This document shows, in pieces, positions 42,426 through 52,019 of a stretch of DNA of 64,000 bases. Position numbers and translations under genes: made by a program. The notes under the pieces were generated by a model that worked only from the letters and a program-made list of their open reading frames with translations, did no database searches and was not told the origin of the DNA. Source of the stretch: Neofamilia massiliensis (GTDB taxonomy: Bacteria; Bacillota; Clostridia; Tissierellales; Peptoniphilaceae). The first letter of the stretch is position 1, and every line of letters starts with the position of its first letter. Where the stretch lies: assembly GCF_001299475.1 (NCBI RefSeq), contig NZ_CYUJ01000002.1, positions 372,001-436,000 on the forward strand, given 5' to 3'.

Positions 42426-44285
42426 ATGAAAAGATCAAGATTTTTGGCCCTCTTGCTAGCAATGGTTTTATTACTATCAGCATGTAGCCAGCCAGCTCAA
42501 AAGCCAAAGGAAGAAACTCCTACTGCAGAAACTCCTGTTGTAGAAGAAAACAAAGAAGCAGCCGAAGAAAAAGACGACAATAAAGAAGAAGCTAAAACAG
42601 ATGACAATTATACATCTCTAGATGACTTTAAACTATTTGATGAAAACAACCAATTAGTTAGAACAGGCAGAGATGACATTGGTGAAAACGGTGTAGTATC
42701 ATCAGGAAAATATGAAGCTTCAAAAATTGGTAAAGAAATAATAGAAAAAGGCGGAAATGCCATAGACGCAGCTGTTGCAACAGCCTTTACTCTTGCCTTA
42801 ACAGAACCAAATGCTACAGGTATTGGTGGTGGAGGATTTATGACAATTCACTCTGCCGAAACTGGAGAAAATATTTTTATAAACTTTAGAGAAAAAGCTC
42901 CAGCAGCAGCAACACCAGATATGTGGCAAACCATTCCTACTGAAGATGGTAAAGAAATGGTAATTGGTAACCAAAAGATTTTAGGTGGTAAGTCAGTAGG
43001 TGTTCCAGGATTTGTAAAAGGTTTGCTATACGCCCTAGATAAATATGGAACAATGTCAAGAGAAGAAATTCTTCAACCAGTTATAGATCTAGCAGAAAAG
43101 GGAATTACAGTAACTCCAACTCTAGCAGGCGATATGAGTGGTGAATATGACAACCTAATGAAATACTCTGAATCTGGAGACATTTTCTTAAAAGACGTAG
43201 ACGGAATGAAGCTACCTTATGAAGTAGGAGAAAATTTTGTAAACAAAGATTTTGCAAAAACTCTTAGACTAATTGCTGAAAAAGGTGAAGCAGGATTTTA
43301 CGAAGGCCCTGTAGCCAAAGAAATAGTTGAAACTGTTAATAAATACGGTGGAGTTTTCACAGAAGAAGACTTAAAGAACTATGAAGTAGAAGTAATGGAA
43401 CCAGTACACTTTAACTACAGAGGATATGATATTTATTCATCTCCATCACCATCATCAGGTGGAACAATTGTAGGAGAAATTTTAAATATTGTAGAAAACT
43501 TTGACCTTCCAAGTATGGCTCAAGATGACCCAGAAAGATTACACATCTTTGCAGATGCCTTCTCTCTAGCTTATGCTGATAGAGGAGAATACATGGGCGA
43601 TGTTAAGTTTGTTGATGTTCCTATTAATGGATTATTAAACAAAGACTACGCTAAGAAGTTATCAGAAAAAATAAAGCCAGATACAGCTATTACAGAACCA
43701 ATGCCAGACGATCCTTGGATGTTTGAACATGAAGATACTACTCACTTCTCAGTAGTAGATATTGATGGAAACATGGTAGCTGTAACTTCAACTGTTAACT
43801 ACTTCTTTGGATCAAAAGTTGGTATACCAGGATATGGATTTGTTATGAATAACGAAATGGACGACTTCGTTGCTAAGCATGACCATCCAAACTCAATAGC
43901 TGGAGGAAAAACTCCTCTATCTTCAATGTCACCAACTATTATTCTTAAAGATGGAAAGGCAGTTGCTGCTTTAGGATCACCAGGTGGAACTACAATTATT
44001 TCTACAGTTGCACAAGTTATTTCAAACATAATTGACCACAATATGGGTATGCAAGAAGCTGTAGACGCTCCACGTATAAAAGGATTTAAAGATGGTAAAT
44101 TAACTTACGAAAATAGATTCCCAGAAGCAACTATAAAGGCCCTAGAAGAAAAAGGTCACACAATGGAAGAAAGTGATGATTGGAATAAGAGTTTCGGTTC
44201 AGTTAACGCAGTATTATTTACAGAAGACGGAAAACTAGAAGGAGCTGGAGACCCAAGAAGAGACGGTAAGGCTTTAGGATTCTAA
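42426..44285 (+). CDS. ggt: Gamma-glutamyltransferase lipoprotein 1
   Basis: This 619-residue enzyme is anchored by lipobox LSAC, followed by an acidic linker to about residue 60. The Ntn-hydrolase domain is complete: NAIDAAVATAFTLALTEPNATGIGGGGF, FREKAPAAA, the self-cleavage site at Thr438 (TTHFSVVDIDGNMVAVT) and the oxyanion loop PLSSMSPTIIL. It removes or transfers gamma-glutamyl groups; the CapD enzyme of encapsulated Bacillus is a relative acting on poly-gamma-glutamate. It is the last gene before a terminator. Confidence 0.94.
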   Translation: MKRSRFLALLLAMVLLLSACSQPAQKPKEETPTAETPVVEENKEAAEEKDDNKEEAKTDDNYTSLDDFKLFDENNQLVRTGRDDIGENGVVSSGKYEASKIGKEIIEKGGNAIDAAVATAFTLALTEPNATGIGGGGFMTIHSAETGENIFINFREKAPAAATPDMWQTIPTEDGKEMVIGNQKILGGKSVGVPGFVKGLLYALDKYGTMSREEILQPVIDLAEKGITVTPTLAGDMSGEYDNLMKYSESGDIFLKDVDGMKLPYEVGENFVNKDFAKTLRLIAEKGEAGFYEGPVAKEIVETVNKYGGVFTEEDLKNYEVEVMEPVHFNYRGYDIYSSPSPSSGGTIVGEILNIVENFDLPSMAQDDPERLHIFADAFSLAYADRGEYMGDVKFVDVPINGLLNKDYAKKLSEKIKPDTAITEPMPDDPWMFEHEDTTHFSVVDIDGNMVAVTSTVNYFFGSKVGIPGYGFVMNNEMDDFVAKHDHPNSIAGGKTPLSSMSPTIILKDGKAVAALGSPGGTTIISTVAQVISNIIDHNMGMQEAVDAPRIKGFKDGKLTYENRFPEATIKALEEKGHTMEESDDWNKSFGSVNAVLFTEDGKLEGAGDPRRDGKALGF

Positions 44286-44292
44286 AAAAAAT

Positions 44293-44314
44293 TGAGGGCT
44301 ATTTAGCCCTCTTT
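44293..44314 (+). terminator. Terminator after the first gamma-glutamyltransferase
   Basis: GAGGGCT-ATTT-AGCCCTC followed by TTTACAT; the T run is short. Confidence 0.6.
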
Positions 44315-44401
44315 ACATAGGAGTAGAAATGACAAATAAAAATTGACTAGTTAAGTTTTTCTTTGTTTGTCTTTCTATAATAATATACAAAGGAGGATAT
44401 A

Positions 44402-46258
44402 ATGAAAAATAGGAAAATTTTAGCCTTGATGTTAGTATTTATTCTACTTTTAACATCATGTGGTCAAAAAACTAATACAGCAGAAGAAAAACTTGCTGAA
44501 GCAGAAAAACCTGTAGTAGAAGAAAATAAAGAAGCTGAAACTGAAGTAGCCAAAGAAACTGAAGAAAGTAAAGAACCTACATCAAAACTTTGGGAAGAAA
44601 TGCAAGATACTATAAAAAATTATAAGTACAATGAATTTATTCCTTTTGATGAAAATCTTGACCTTGTTCCAGATGGAAGAGACGCAGTTTCTGAAAATGG
44701 AATTGTTTCTACACAAAAATACGAAGCCTCAAAAATCGGAGCAGATATTATTGCCAAAGGTGGAAATGCTGTTGACGCAGCAGTTGCTTCAGCCTTTGCC
44801 CTAGGTGTTTGTGAACCAAATGCTTCAGGCCTTGGTGGTGGAGGTTTCATGACTCTAAGAGATGGAGAAACAGGAGAAACTGTTTTTGTAGACTTTAGAG
44901 AAGTTGCTCCACTTGCTGCAACAGATGATATGTACCTTGATGAAAAAGGCGAAGAAATTGATGGCATTAAACAAAGAGGTGGACTTGCTATTGCTGTTCC
45001 AGGAGAAGTAAAGGGTCTACTTTATATTCTTGAAAAATATGGAACAATGTCTAGGGAAGAAGTTTTACAACCAGCTATTGACCTAGCAGAAAATGGATTT
45101 TTAGTTACACCTAAGTTTGCAATTACAGTTGCAGATGCCTATGACGTAATGGCTAAGTATGAAGAAATTGGAAAAATTTATTTAAGAGATGGCCTTCCAG
45201 TTGAAGCTGGAATGGTAGTTAAAAACCCTGACCTTGCAAAAACTTTAAAAATAATTGCTAAAGAAGGGGAAGATGGATTTTACAAGGGCGAAGTTGCAGA
45301 AGCTATTGTAAAAGCTGCTCAAAAATACGACGGAATTTTGACCCTAGAAGATCTTGAAGGTTATGAAATTGAAGTTGGCAAACCTGTAACAGGAACTTAT
45401 AGAGGCTATGAAATTATTTCAAGTCCTCCTCCATCTTCAGGTGGTGCCCACCTTATCCAAATTTTAAATATCTTAGAAAACTTTGATATGTCAGCTTATG
45501 AACCACTAAGTGCTGAATATATGCACATGTTCTCAGAAGCCTTTAAGATGACTTATGCAGATAGGGCTAAATACATGGGAGACCCTAACTACGTTGATGT
45601 TCCTCTAAAGGGAATTATGTCAAAAGACTATGCTAAGACGCTAGCATACAAAATAAAATTAGATGAGTCACAAGAATATGAAGCAGACGATCCTTGGAAG
45701 TATGAAGGAGATAGTACAACTCACTTATCAGTAGCTGACAAGGACGGTAACATGGTAGCAATTACAAAAACTATTAACTACTACTACGGATCAGGAGTTC
45801 TAGTTGATGGCTATGGATTTATTTTAAATAACGAAATGGATGACTTCTCTCCATTTACTGGAGAGGCAAATTCTATAGCACCTAAGAAAAAACCACTAAG
45901 TTCAATGAGTCCAACTTTAATCTTAGATGAAAACAAGGACCCTTATATGGTCTTAGGATGCCCAGGTGGAATGACAATTTTTGCTCAACTATCTCAAGTT
46001 ATTGTAAATGTTATTGATAACAATATGGATCTACAAGAAGCAGTTGACCTTCCTAGAGTATGGGACAGTTTATCAAATGTATTTACCTATATGGATGATG
46101 TTGACCCAGAAGAAGTTAAAAAACTAGACGAGATGGGTCACAAGACTTCCCACATGGTAAGCGACAGCTTTGGTTTTGTTCAAGCGATAAAATATGAAGA
46201 TGGAAAACTAAAAGGAGCAGCTGACAACTGGACAGACGGTAAGGCTGTAGGATTTTAA
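44402..46258 (+). CDS. ggt: Gamma-glutamyltransferase lipoprotein 2
   Basis: This 618-residue paralogue of the preceding gene has lipobox LTSC, an acidic Glu/Thr-rich linker, NAVDAAVASAFALGVCEPNA and the autocleavage Thr439 (TTHLSVADKDGNMVAIT). About half the residues differ from copy 1, so the two may differ in donor preference or in endo/exo action. GGAGG precedes the ATG; TATAAT at 44376-44381 suggests its own promoter, though no well-spaced -35 is seen. Confidence 0.94.
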   Translation: MKNRKILALMLVFILLLTSCGQKTNTAEEKLAEAEKPVVEENKEAETEVAKETEESKEPTSKLWEEMQDTIKNYKYNEFIPFDENLDLVPDGRDAVSENGIVSTQKYEASKIGADIIAKGGNAVDAAVASAFALGVCEPNASGLGGGGFMTLRDGETGETVFVDFREVAPLAATDDMYLDEKGEEIDGIKQRGGLAIAVPGEVKGLLYILEKYGTMSREEVLQPAIDLAENGFLVTPKFAITVADAYDVMAKYEEIGKIYLRDGLPVEAGMVVKNPDLAKTLKIIAKEGEDGFYKGEVAEAIVKAAQKYDGILTLEDLEGYEIEVGKPVTGTYRGYEIISSPPPSSGGAHLIQILNILENFDMSAYEPLSAEYMHMFSEAFKMTYADRAKYMGDPNYVDVPLKGIMSKDYAKTLAYKIKLDESQEYEADDPWKYEGDSTTHLSVADKDGNMVAITKTINYYYGSGVLVDGYGFILNNEMDDFSPFTGEANSIAPKKKPLSSMSPTLILDENKDPYMVLGCPGGMTIFAQLSQVIVNVIDNNMDLQEAVDLPRVWDSLSNVFTYMDDVDPEEVKKLDEMGHKTSHMVSDSFGFVQAIKYEDGKLKGAADNWTDGKAVGF

Positions 46259-46312
46259 AAAATAGTAATAAGAGACTTATTTCTTTTTGAAATAGATTTT
46301 CCTCCATTAATG

Positions 46313-46355
46313 TTTAAAAGGGCGTAAGAAAACTTACGCTCTTTTAAAGTTTACA
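46313..46355 (+). terminator. Terminator before pgsB
   Basis: TTTAAAAGGGCGTAAG and CTTACGCTCTTTTAAA form a 16-bp stem with one G-U pair and an AAAA loop; only a short T tract follows. Confidence 0.7.
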
Positions 46356-46378
46356 TAAGATTTAGATAAAAGTATAAT
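46350..46378 (+). promoter_or_regulatory. Promoter of the pgs operon
   Basis: -35 TTTACA (46350-46355), 17-base spacer, -10 TATAAT (46373-46378). Confidence 0.7.
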
Positions 46379-46398
46379 TATTATAAGGAGATGAGTAA

Positions 46399-47520
46399 GT
46401 GCTAGACTTTATAATATTAATCTTGGTATTAATAGAGCTAATTTATCTAATATACGAAGATTATAAAAATAAGAAAAACAGAAAAAAACTAAAAGCTGTT
46501 ATTCATGTAAACGGCATCCGCGGCAAGTCTACAGTAACTAGGCTTATTCATGGAGCCTTAAAAGCTAAAGAAGATAAAAGAGTTTTTGCAAAGACAACAG
46601 GAACCCTTCCTATGACTATAGACAATGATTATAAGGAAGAATTAATTGTTAGAAAATCAAGGTCAAACATTAAAGAACAAATAAAAATTATTGAAAAGGC
46701 AGTAGAGGAAAAGTCTGATTACTTAGTAATTGAATGTATGGCAGTAAATCCTCTTTTGCAAAAAGTTTCCCAAGAAAAAATTCTCTATGGAGACATTGGA
46801 GTGTTAACAAATGTAAGACTAGACCATACAGAAGAGATGGGAGAAAATCTTTTAGAAATTGCCCAGTCACTTTCTTCTTTTATTCCTAAAAACGGAGTTC
46901 TAATAACTTCAGAAGAAAAATACTTCCACGTTTTAGAAAAATATTCAAAAAAAGTTTCTACAAAAATTATTAAGGCCAAGCCTAAGGAAGAATATTCCCG
47001 TATTAACTTTCCAGAAAATGTAGCCTGTGCTATAGAAGTTTGTAAACTTTTTGATATTGACGAAGAGGCAGCCTTAAAGGCCATGGAATCCTTTGTAAGA
47101 GATCCTTATGATTTGAGACTTTATAAATTTGATAAAGGCGGAATTTTTATAAATGGTCTTTCTATAAATGACCCTGATTCATCAGAACTTGTTTATAAAA
47201 ACCTAGCTAAAAAACATTCTTGGCAGGATAAAAAACTTGTTTTACTAATTAACAACAGACCAGACAGGGGCTATAGGGCCAAGCACATGGTAGACTTAAG
47301 TAAAAGATTAAAACCAGATGAAATTATTATTGCTGGATCATTTTCAAAATACCTATCTAGACAGCTAAAAGATTTTTCTAGAAAAATTATTACTAGTCCA
47401 GCTGATTTGGATTTTTCTCTTTATGACGAGAATACAATTATCTACGCCGTTGGAAATATTGCCAACCATGGAGACCAAATACTAGATAAAGTAAAAAAGG
47501 AGGCCAGAGAATATGTTTGA
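46399..47520 (+). CDS. pgsB: Poly-gamma-glutamate synthase subunit PgsB/CapB
   Basis: This 373-residue Mur-ligase-like amide ligase has an N-terminal membrane anchor (about 4-19), ATP loop HVNGIRGKST (36-45), the characteristic GTLPMTIDND, ECMAVNPLLQ and LTNVRLDHTEEMG. It polymerises glutamate through gamma bonds. GTG 46399 is the start, with AAGGAG 8 bases upstream. It overlaps pgsC by 8 bases. Confidence 0.92.
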   Translation: MLDFIILILVLIELIYLIYEDYKNKKNRKKLKAVIHVNGIRGKSTVTRLIHGALKAKEDKRVFAKTTGTLPMTIDNDYKEELIVRKSRSNIKEQIKIIEKAVEEKSDYLVIECMAVNPLLQKVSQEKILYGDIGVLTNVRLDHTEEMGENLLEIAQSLSSFIPKNGVLITSEEKYFHVLEKYSKKVSTKIIKAKPKEEYSRINFPENVACAIEVCKLFDIDEEAALKAMESFVRDPYDLRLYKFDKGGIFINGLSINDPDSSELVYKNLAKKHSWQDKKLVLLINNRPDRGYRAKHMVDLSKRLKPDEIIIAGSFSKYLSRQLKDFSRKIITSPADLDFSLYDENTIIYAVGNIANHGDQILDKVKKEAREYV

Positions 47521-47938
47521 TAAGGTGATTATAATTGGAATATTTGTAAGCTTAATTTATGCTGAGTTAACAGGCTTTTCTGCCTGTGGCCTTGTTGTAC
47601 CTGGTTATATTGCCATTAATATAAATAATCCTGAGAGAATTTTCTATACTTTAGTTCTTTCTTTTTTAACATATTTAATTATTAGACTCCTATCAAATGT
47701 TGCAATAATTTATGGCAAGAGACAATTTTCCCTAGCCATTGGACTTTCAATTTTATTAAATATTTTACTGACAACTTTACTTCCTTTTAATTTTGGAGTT
47801 ATTGGGAATATTATTGCAGGTTTGATTGCAAATAATTTTTTAAAGGAAGGAATTTTTACATCTATAGTTTCTCTTATTATAGTAAGTGCCATAGTTGTTT
47901 TGCTTATGGTTCTTTTAAAAGTTCCAGTATTTAGGTGA
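47513..47938 (+). CDS. pgsC: Poly-gamma-glutamate synthase subunit PgsC/CapC
   Basis: This 141-residue membrane protein has about four segments and the PgsC hallmark start (YAELTGFSACGLVVPGYIAI). It forms the membrane synthase with PgsB. Confidence 0.92.
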   Translation: MFDKVIIIGIFVSLIYAELTGFSACGLVVPGYIAININNPERIFYTLVLSFLTYLIIRLLSNVAIIYGKRQFSLAIGLSILLNILLTTLLPFNFGVIGNIIAGLIANNFLKEGIFTSIVSLIIVSAIVVLLMVLLKVPVFR

Positions 47939-47942
47939 TAAG

Positions 47943-49013
47943 ATGAAGGTGAAAAATTTAAGGGTCTTAAAACTTCTTCCCCTTGCCCTACTTTTATTAC
48001 TAAGCTTACTTTTAACTTATCTTACTAGTAGCTTAGAAAAAAATTCTTATTATAATGACCAGATTTTGGCAAGAAGTATTATGGAAGATTATATGGAAGC
48101 AGTTAAAGACTACAAGGCGGAAAAAAATATTCCCATCTATGACTATGATTATTTTAATACAGGTCTATTAGGAGATGACTACAACGACTTTACAACTTCT
48201 CTTGGCAACCTTGAGGCCAAAAGAACATCAGCAAATCCTGATATGGCAGCCTTGGTTGTAAAAATGTTTCATCAAATAAATCTTCAGCCAAATGACCATG
48301 TAGCTGTAGGACTTTCTGGATCATTTCCTGGACTGAATCTTGCAGTTATTGCAGCAGGCGAGGCCATGGACTTAGATTATACAATTATAAGTAGCTATGG
48401 AGCTTCAACCTTTGGTGCCAACCAAGAAGGCCTAAGTTTTCCTGTGATTTTAGATAGACTTCACAAGGACGGCTATACCAAATTCAACAGCGACTTAGTT
48501 AGCCTTGGAGGAGATGATGACACCCTAAGCGAAAAGCCAGCAGATTTTATAAAAAAAATTACAGACCAATACGAAGAACTTGGTCTAAATGTCTATGTAG
48601 AAAATGATTTTAATAAAAATGTTGAGGACAAAATAAGATTTTATGAGAAAAAAGATGTAGATGCCTATATTGCAGTAGGAGGAAACATTACTTTTTTAGG
48701 CATCCACGAAAAAGACCTAGCAAATAGACAGGGGATTTTAAAGCACAGCAGGCTTAGGACAGATAAATATTCTTATGACTACGGTATAATAGATTATTTT
48801 CTATTAAAAGATATTCCAACCATTCATCTATTGAATATAAAAAAAATTGTTGCAGATTATGGGCTTCCCTTTGATCCAATATCCTTGCCTCAAGAAGGTC
48901 AGTCTAATGTCTATTTTGAAAAAGTCTATAAGAAATATCCAGCCTTTATTAGCCTAGGAATTTCGGCCCTTTATCTTCTCTATATAGCAAAGGACAGGTA
49001 CAAAAATGATTAA
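47943..49013 (+). CDS. Poly-gamma-glutamate system protein (PgsW-like)
   Basis: This 356-residue protein has one membrane segment near each end (about 10-27 and 336-351) and a large exposed domain (VAVGLSGSFPGLNLAVIAAGE; YGASTFGANQEGL). It matches the poly-gamma-glutamate system protein found with PgsB/PgsC in Fusobacteria and some Clostridia that lack PgsA/CapA. No pgsA is present here. Its 3' end overlaps the kinase gene by 8 bases. Confidence 0.85.
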   Translation: MKVKNLRVLKLLPLALLLLLSLLLTYLTSSLEKNSYYNDQILARSIMEDYMEAVKDYKAEKNIPIYDYDYFNTGLLGDDYNDFTTSLGNLEAKRTSANPDMAALVVKMFHQINLQPNDHVAVGLSGSFPGLNLAVIAAGEAMDLDYTIISSYGASTFGANQEGLSFPVILDRLHKDGYTKFNSDLVSLGGDDDTLSEKPADFIKKITDQYEELGLNVYVENDFNKNVEDKIRFYEKKDVDAYIAVGGNITFLGIHEKDLANRQGILKHSRLRTDKYSYDYGIIDYFLLKDIPTIHLLNIKKIVADYGLPFDPISLPQEGQSNVYFEKVYKKYPAFISLGISALYLLYIAKDRYKND

Positions 49014-50394
49014 AGTAACGAGAAAAAATAAATTTTTCCTAGGCCTATTTTTGGTTTTCTTAGGAATTGTCATGCCAATGATCTTAGATATATCTCTATT
49101 TCATATTCAAGAAAAAATTGTCCAGTCCATTGAAGAAAACAATTCTTTGATGCTTGTTTTTGCAGCTATTATTTTAGTTTTTGTAAATACTATTAGGGCC
49201 CTACCTCACTATATTGGAGCCTTTTATATGTCTGAATCTATAAGCTTTAAAAGTGAGAGTTTTTTAAACAAGTACATTAAACAAATAACTATGGTAGTAA
49301 TTGTACCTATAGTTTATATTTTGATTCAATATCTCTATCCAACAGTAACCTATCACTTTGGCCTACCTGCTATAACTTTAATTCTATTAATAAGTTTACT
49401 AGGTTCAAGGGAGTACAACTATGTATCTGAGTGGAAAAAAACTTTTTTAATAATATTTTTTATTGCAGCTGTCCAATTTTTAGACTTGACGCCATCTCTT
49501 TCTTTTCTTCCCTTTGGGAAAGGTGAAACTTCTAGTGAAATAAAATTAGTTTCTTATTTTTTAGGAGTTGAAAGAGAACTGGACCTTATTACTTTAATAT
49601 TTTTCTTCATCTTTATTTTCTTTGGAAGTTTATTATTTTTACTTATCAAAGATGAAAACCAACTTAGGCTGGTAGATGAACTTAGAAAAGAAAACTTAAT
49701 GCTAGAAAGTGAGGCTAAAATTAAGGATATAGAAAATAGGACCAACCAAGAAATGAAGGCCTTGGTCCACGACCTTAAGTCACCTTTAACAAGTGCCCAG
49801 GCTCTAATTGGCCTAGTAAAATTTTCTTGTGAGCAAAAGGATATGGCAGAAGAAATACAGTATTTAAATATTGTTGAAGAGTCTATTGACTCTCTGTCCC
49901 AAATGATTTCAGAAATCCTAAGTGAAGATGCAAAATTTTTAATTACTACAGAAGAGCTAATAAACAGCGCCCTTGCAAATATTTCAAAAAATCCAATGGC
50001 CCAAGTGATTAGCACTGTCAACAACGTTCCTGACAAATTTGTAAAAGTCAACAAAATTACTTTTACAAGGGCGATAGTAAATATTTTAGAAAACTCCTTT
50101 AGGGCAATAAAAGACATAGAATGTGGTAAAATAGAAATAGTAATTGATTCAGTAGACCTAGGAGGAGACAAGTCCATTGAAATTTCAATAATGGACAATG
50201 GAGTGGGAATTGATCAAAAATATAATAACAAGGTTTGGGAAAGTGGCTTTACTAGAAATGAATCCTACGGTCTTGGCCTTAACTTTGTAAAGAGAACTGT
50301 GGAAAAACTAAATGGAGAGGTGTTTTTCTACAGTAAAAAAAATGAGGGAACAACAGTCACAATTATATTAGGAGAGGAAGAGGTTAATGGGTGA
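49006..50394 (+). CDS. Membrane sensor histidine kinase
   Basis: This 462-residue protein has about six membrane segments in residues 9-220, a short coiled coil, the phosphorylated His in ALVHDLKSPLTSAQ, and an HATPase domain (ILENSFRAI, DNGVGI, ESYGLGLNFVKRT). The overlap with the pgsW-like gene and with the response regulator gene suggests this pair senses something linked to the polymer or glutamate pool. Confidence 0.9.
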   Translation: MIKVTRKNKFFLGLFLVFLGIVMPMILDISLFHIQEKIVQSIEENNSLMLVFAAIILVFVNTIRALPHYIGAFYMSESISFKSESFLNKYIKQITMVVIVPIVYILIQYLYPTVTYHFGLPAITLILLISLLGSREYNYVSEWKKTFLIIFFIAAVQFLDLTPSLSFLPFGKGETSSEIKLVSYFLGVERELDLITLIFFFIFIFFGSLLFLLIKDENQLRLVDELRKENLMLESEAKIKDIENRTNQEMKALVHDLKSPLTSAQALIGLVKFSCEQKDMAEEIQYLNIVEESIDSLSQMISEILSEDAKFLITTEELINSALANISKNPMAQVISTVNNVPDKFVKVNKITFTRAIVNILENSFRAIKDIECGKIEIVIDSVDLGGDKSIEISIMDNGVGIDQKYNNKVWESGFTRNESYGLGLNFVKRTVEKLNGEVFFYSKKNEGTTVTIILGEEEVNG

Positions 50395-51028
50395 TAAAAT
50401 ATCTGTACTTTTTATAGATGACGAGGAGAAAATCAGGTTTGCCTTAGAAGCAGTTATAAAAAGTCAGGGCTGGCAGCCAATTGAGGCCAAAAATATTAGA
50501 CAAGCAGAAGAGATAATAAAAAAGAAAATGCCAACCTTAATTTTAATTGACTATCATATGCCAGATATAAACGGTTTAGAGGGAGTAAAAATTATTAGGT
50601 CCTATGACAAGGACGTGCCAATTATAGTTTTTACAATTGATTCTGATTTAGAATTGGCACAAGAATTTATGGAAGCTGGGGCAACAGACTTTGCTACAAA
50701 ACCTATAAAGGCTCCCGACCTTATTTCCAGGATAAACTTACATATAAAGTTACTTGGAGAAAATTTTGATGACGAGGAAGTTCTTTTAGACGAAGATATT
50801 TTACTTCCTAAGGGCATAGGCAGGTCTACTTTAAATTCTCTTTTGGAAAAATTAAAGGACCAAGAAGATTATTTAACTGTAGAAGAAATTTCTGAAATTA
50901 CTGGCCTGTCCTACCAAACTACTTATCGCTATCTACAATTTTTAGAAAGCGAAGACATTATAGAAGTGATGATTAATTATGGAAAAATCGGTAGACCAAA
51001 ACAAAGATACAAATTATCAAAAGACTAA
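50387..51028 (+). CDS. Response regulator, CitB/DcuR-like
   Basis: This 213-residue regulator has a receiver domain (FIDDEEKIRF, phospho-Asp in LIDYHMPDINGL, Lys in FATKPIKAP) and a C-terminal winged helix (LTVEEISEITGLSYQTTYRYLQFLE) of the CitB/DcuR type, whose members control uptake of di- and tricarboxylates. It overlaps the kinase gene by 8 bases. Targets are not evident from sequence. Confidence 0.9.
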   Translation: MGDKISVLFIDDEEKIRFALEAVIKSQGWQPIEAKNIRQAEEIIKKKMPTLILIDYHMPDINGLEGVKIIRSYDKDVPIIVFTIDSDLELAQEFMEAGATDFATKPIKAPDLISRINLHIKLLGENFDDEEVLLDEDILLPKGIGRSTLNSLLEKLKDQEDYLTVEEISEITGLSYQTTYRYLQFLESEDIIEVMINYGKIGRPKQRYKLSKD

Positions 51029-51029
51029 G

Positions 51030-51761
51030 ATGACAAAAAAGAGAATTAATTTTATAGATACTTGGAGGGGGCTTTCCATAGTTTTTATGGTTATCTACCA
51101 TCTCCTCTATGATCTTAAATTTATTTTTTTAAAGGACATGGAATTTTTTACAATTCCTTCCTGGTATCCCTTTCAACAATTTATTTGCTGGTCTTTTATT
51201 TTTCTGGCAGGTTTTTCCCACAATTTGTCCAAGAGGCCTTTAAAAAATTCTATAAAGATTTTGCTGGCAGCCTTGGTCTTAACACTGGCAACTAAGACTT
51301 TTGACCCAAATGCCTATATTCGCTTTGGTGTTTTGCATTTGCTTGGATTTTCTATGCTTATAGTATCCTTAGGCCAAAGGGTTTTTCCTTTGGAAAAATC
51401 TCATCCACTTGGGCTTGGACTTTTGGCTTTTATAATTTTTATTTACTTCTGGGCCTATGGGGTGGAGGCCTTAAGTTTTTATGATGACCTTGCAGGAAGG
51501 AAATTTTTATTTGCCCTTGGTTTTACAGGTCCTTCTTTTGTGTCCACAGATTATTTTCCTATTATTCCTTGGTTTTTCTTATACCTAACTGGTTTTTATT
51601 TGGGCTCTTATCATAAGCACGTAAATCCATTTTTAAAAGACCATGACCTAGGAGAAAATTTTTTAGGAAAAATTGGCCGCCATTCTTTTTTTCTTTATCT
51701 AATTCACCAACCAATCACTTTAGGGATTTTATATTTATTACAGGCCCTTAAGCTTATTTAA
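51030..51761 (+). CDS. DUF1624-like (HGSNAT-family) membrane protein
   Basis: This 243-residue membrane protein has the typical start FIDTWRGLSIVFMVIYHLLYDL, GVLHLLGFSMLI, IPWFFLYLTGFYLG and an end with a SFFLYLIHQP motif, as in DUF1624/acyltransferase-3-related proteins that may acetylate surface glycans. ATG 51030 lies right after the regulator stop (TAAGATG); an in-frame ATG at 50979 inside the regulator gene is possible but has no ribosome site. Confidence 0.82.
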   Translation: MTKKRINFIDTWRGLSIVFMVIYHLLYDLKFIFLKDMEFFTIPSWYPFQQFICWSFIFLAGFSHNLSKRPLKNSIKILLAALVLTLATKTFDPNAYIRFGVLHLLGFSMLIVSLGQRVFPLEKSHPLGLGLLAFIIFIYFWAYGVEALSFYDDLAGRKFLFALGFTGPSFVSTDYFPIIPWFFLYLTGFYLGSYHKHVNPFLKDHDLGENFLGKIGRHSFFLYLIHQPITLGILYLLQALKLI

Positions 51762-51840
51762 GCTTGTAAATAAAAAGTGGCTTGCTATTATTTTTTTAAG
51801 AAATGAATGTCTCCTTTGGCTAGGCCTAAACTGCTATTAC

Positions 51841-51881
51841 GCTGATGACTTCTGTTTGTTACAGGGGAATCAGCTTTTTTT
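51841..51881 (+). terminator. Terminator after the DUF1624-like gene
   Basis: GCTGAT (51841) pairs with ATCAGC (51869-51874), with an inner CTGT/ACAG, followed by seven T. Confidence 0.75.
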
Positions 51882-51932
51882 ATGGAGGATTTTAACTTAT
51901 GTGACCTATAAAAAGTTTTTGCAAAAGGAATT

Positions 51933-51966
51933 AAGGACCTAGATTTTATGTCTAAGTCCTTTTTTA
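51933..51966 (+). terminator. Second terminator before suf
   Basis: AAGGAC-C-TAGA and TCTA-A-GTCCTT form an interrupted stem followed by TTTTT. Confidence 0.75.
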
Positions 51967-52019
51967 ATTATTATTTAAATTAATATCTTTATATCCTAGT
52001 AAAATGATATGAATTGTAT

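Noticed and set aside
49554-50198. A 214-codon open frame on the minus strand inside the histidine kinase gene
   Set aside because: It is fully antisense to a gene with complete kinase motifs, is Ser/Ile-rich as frame shadows usually are, and has no ribosome site or domain.
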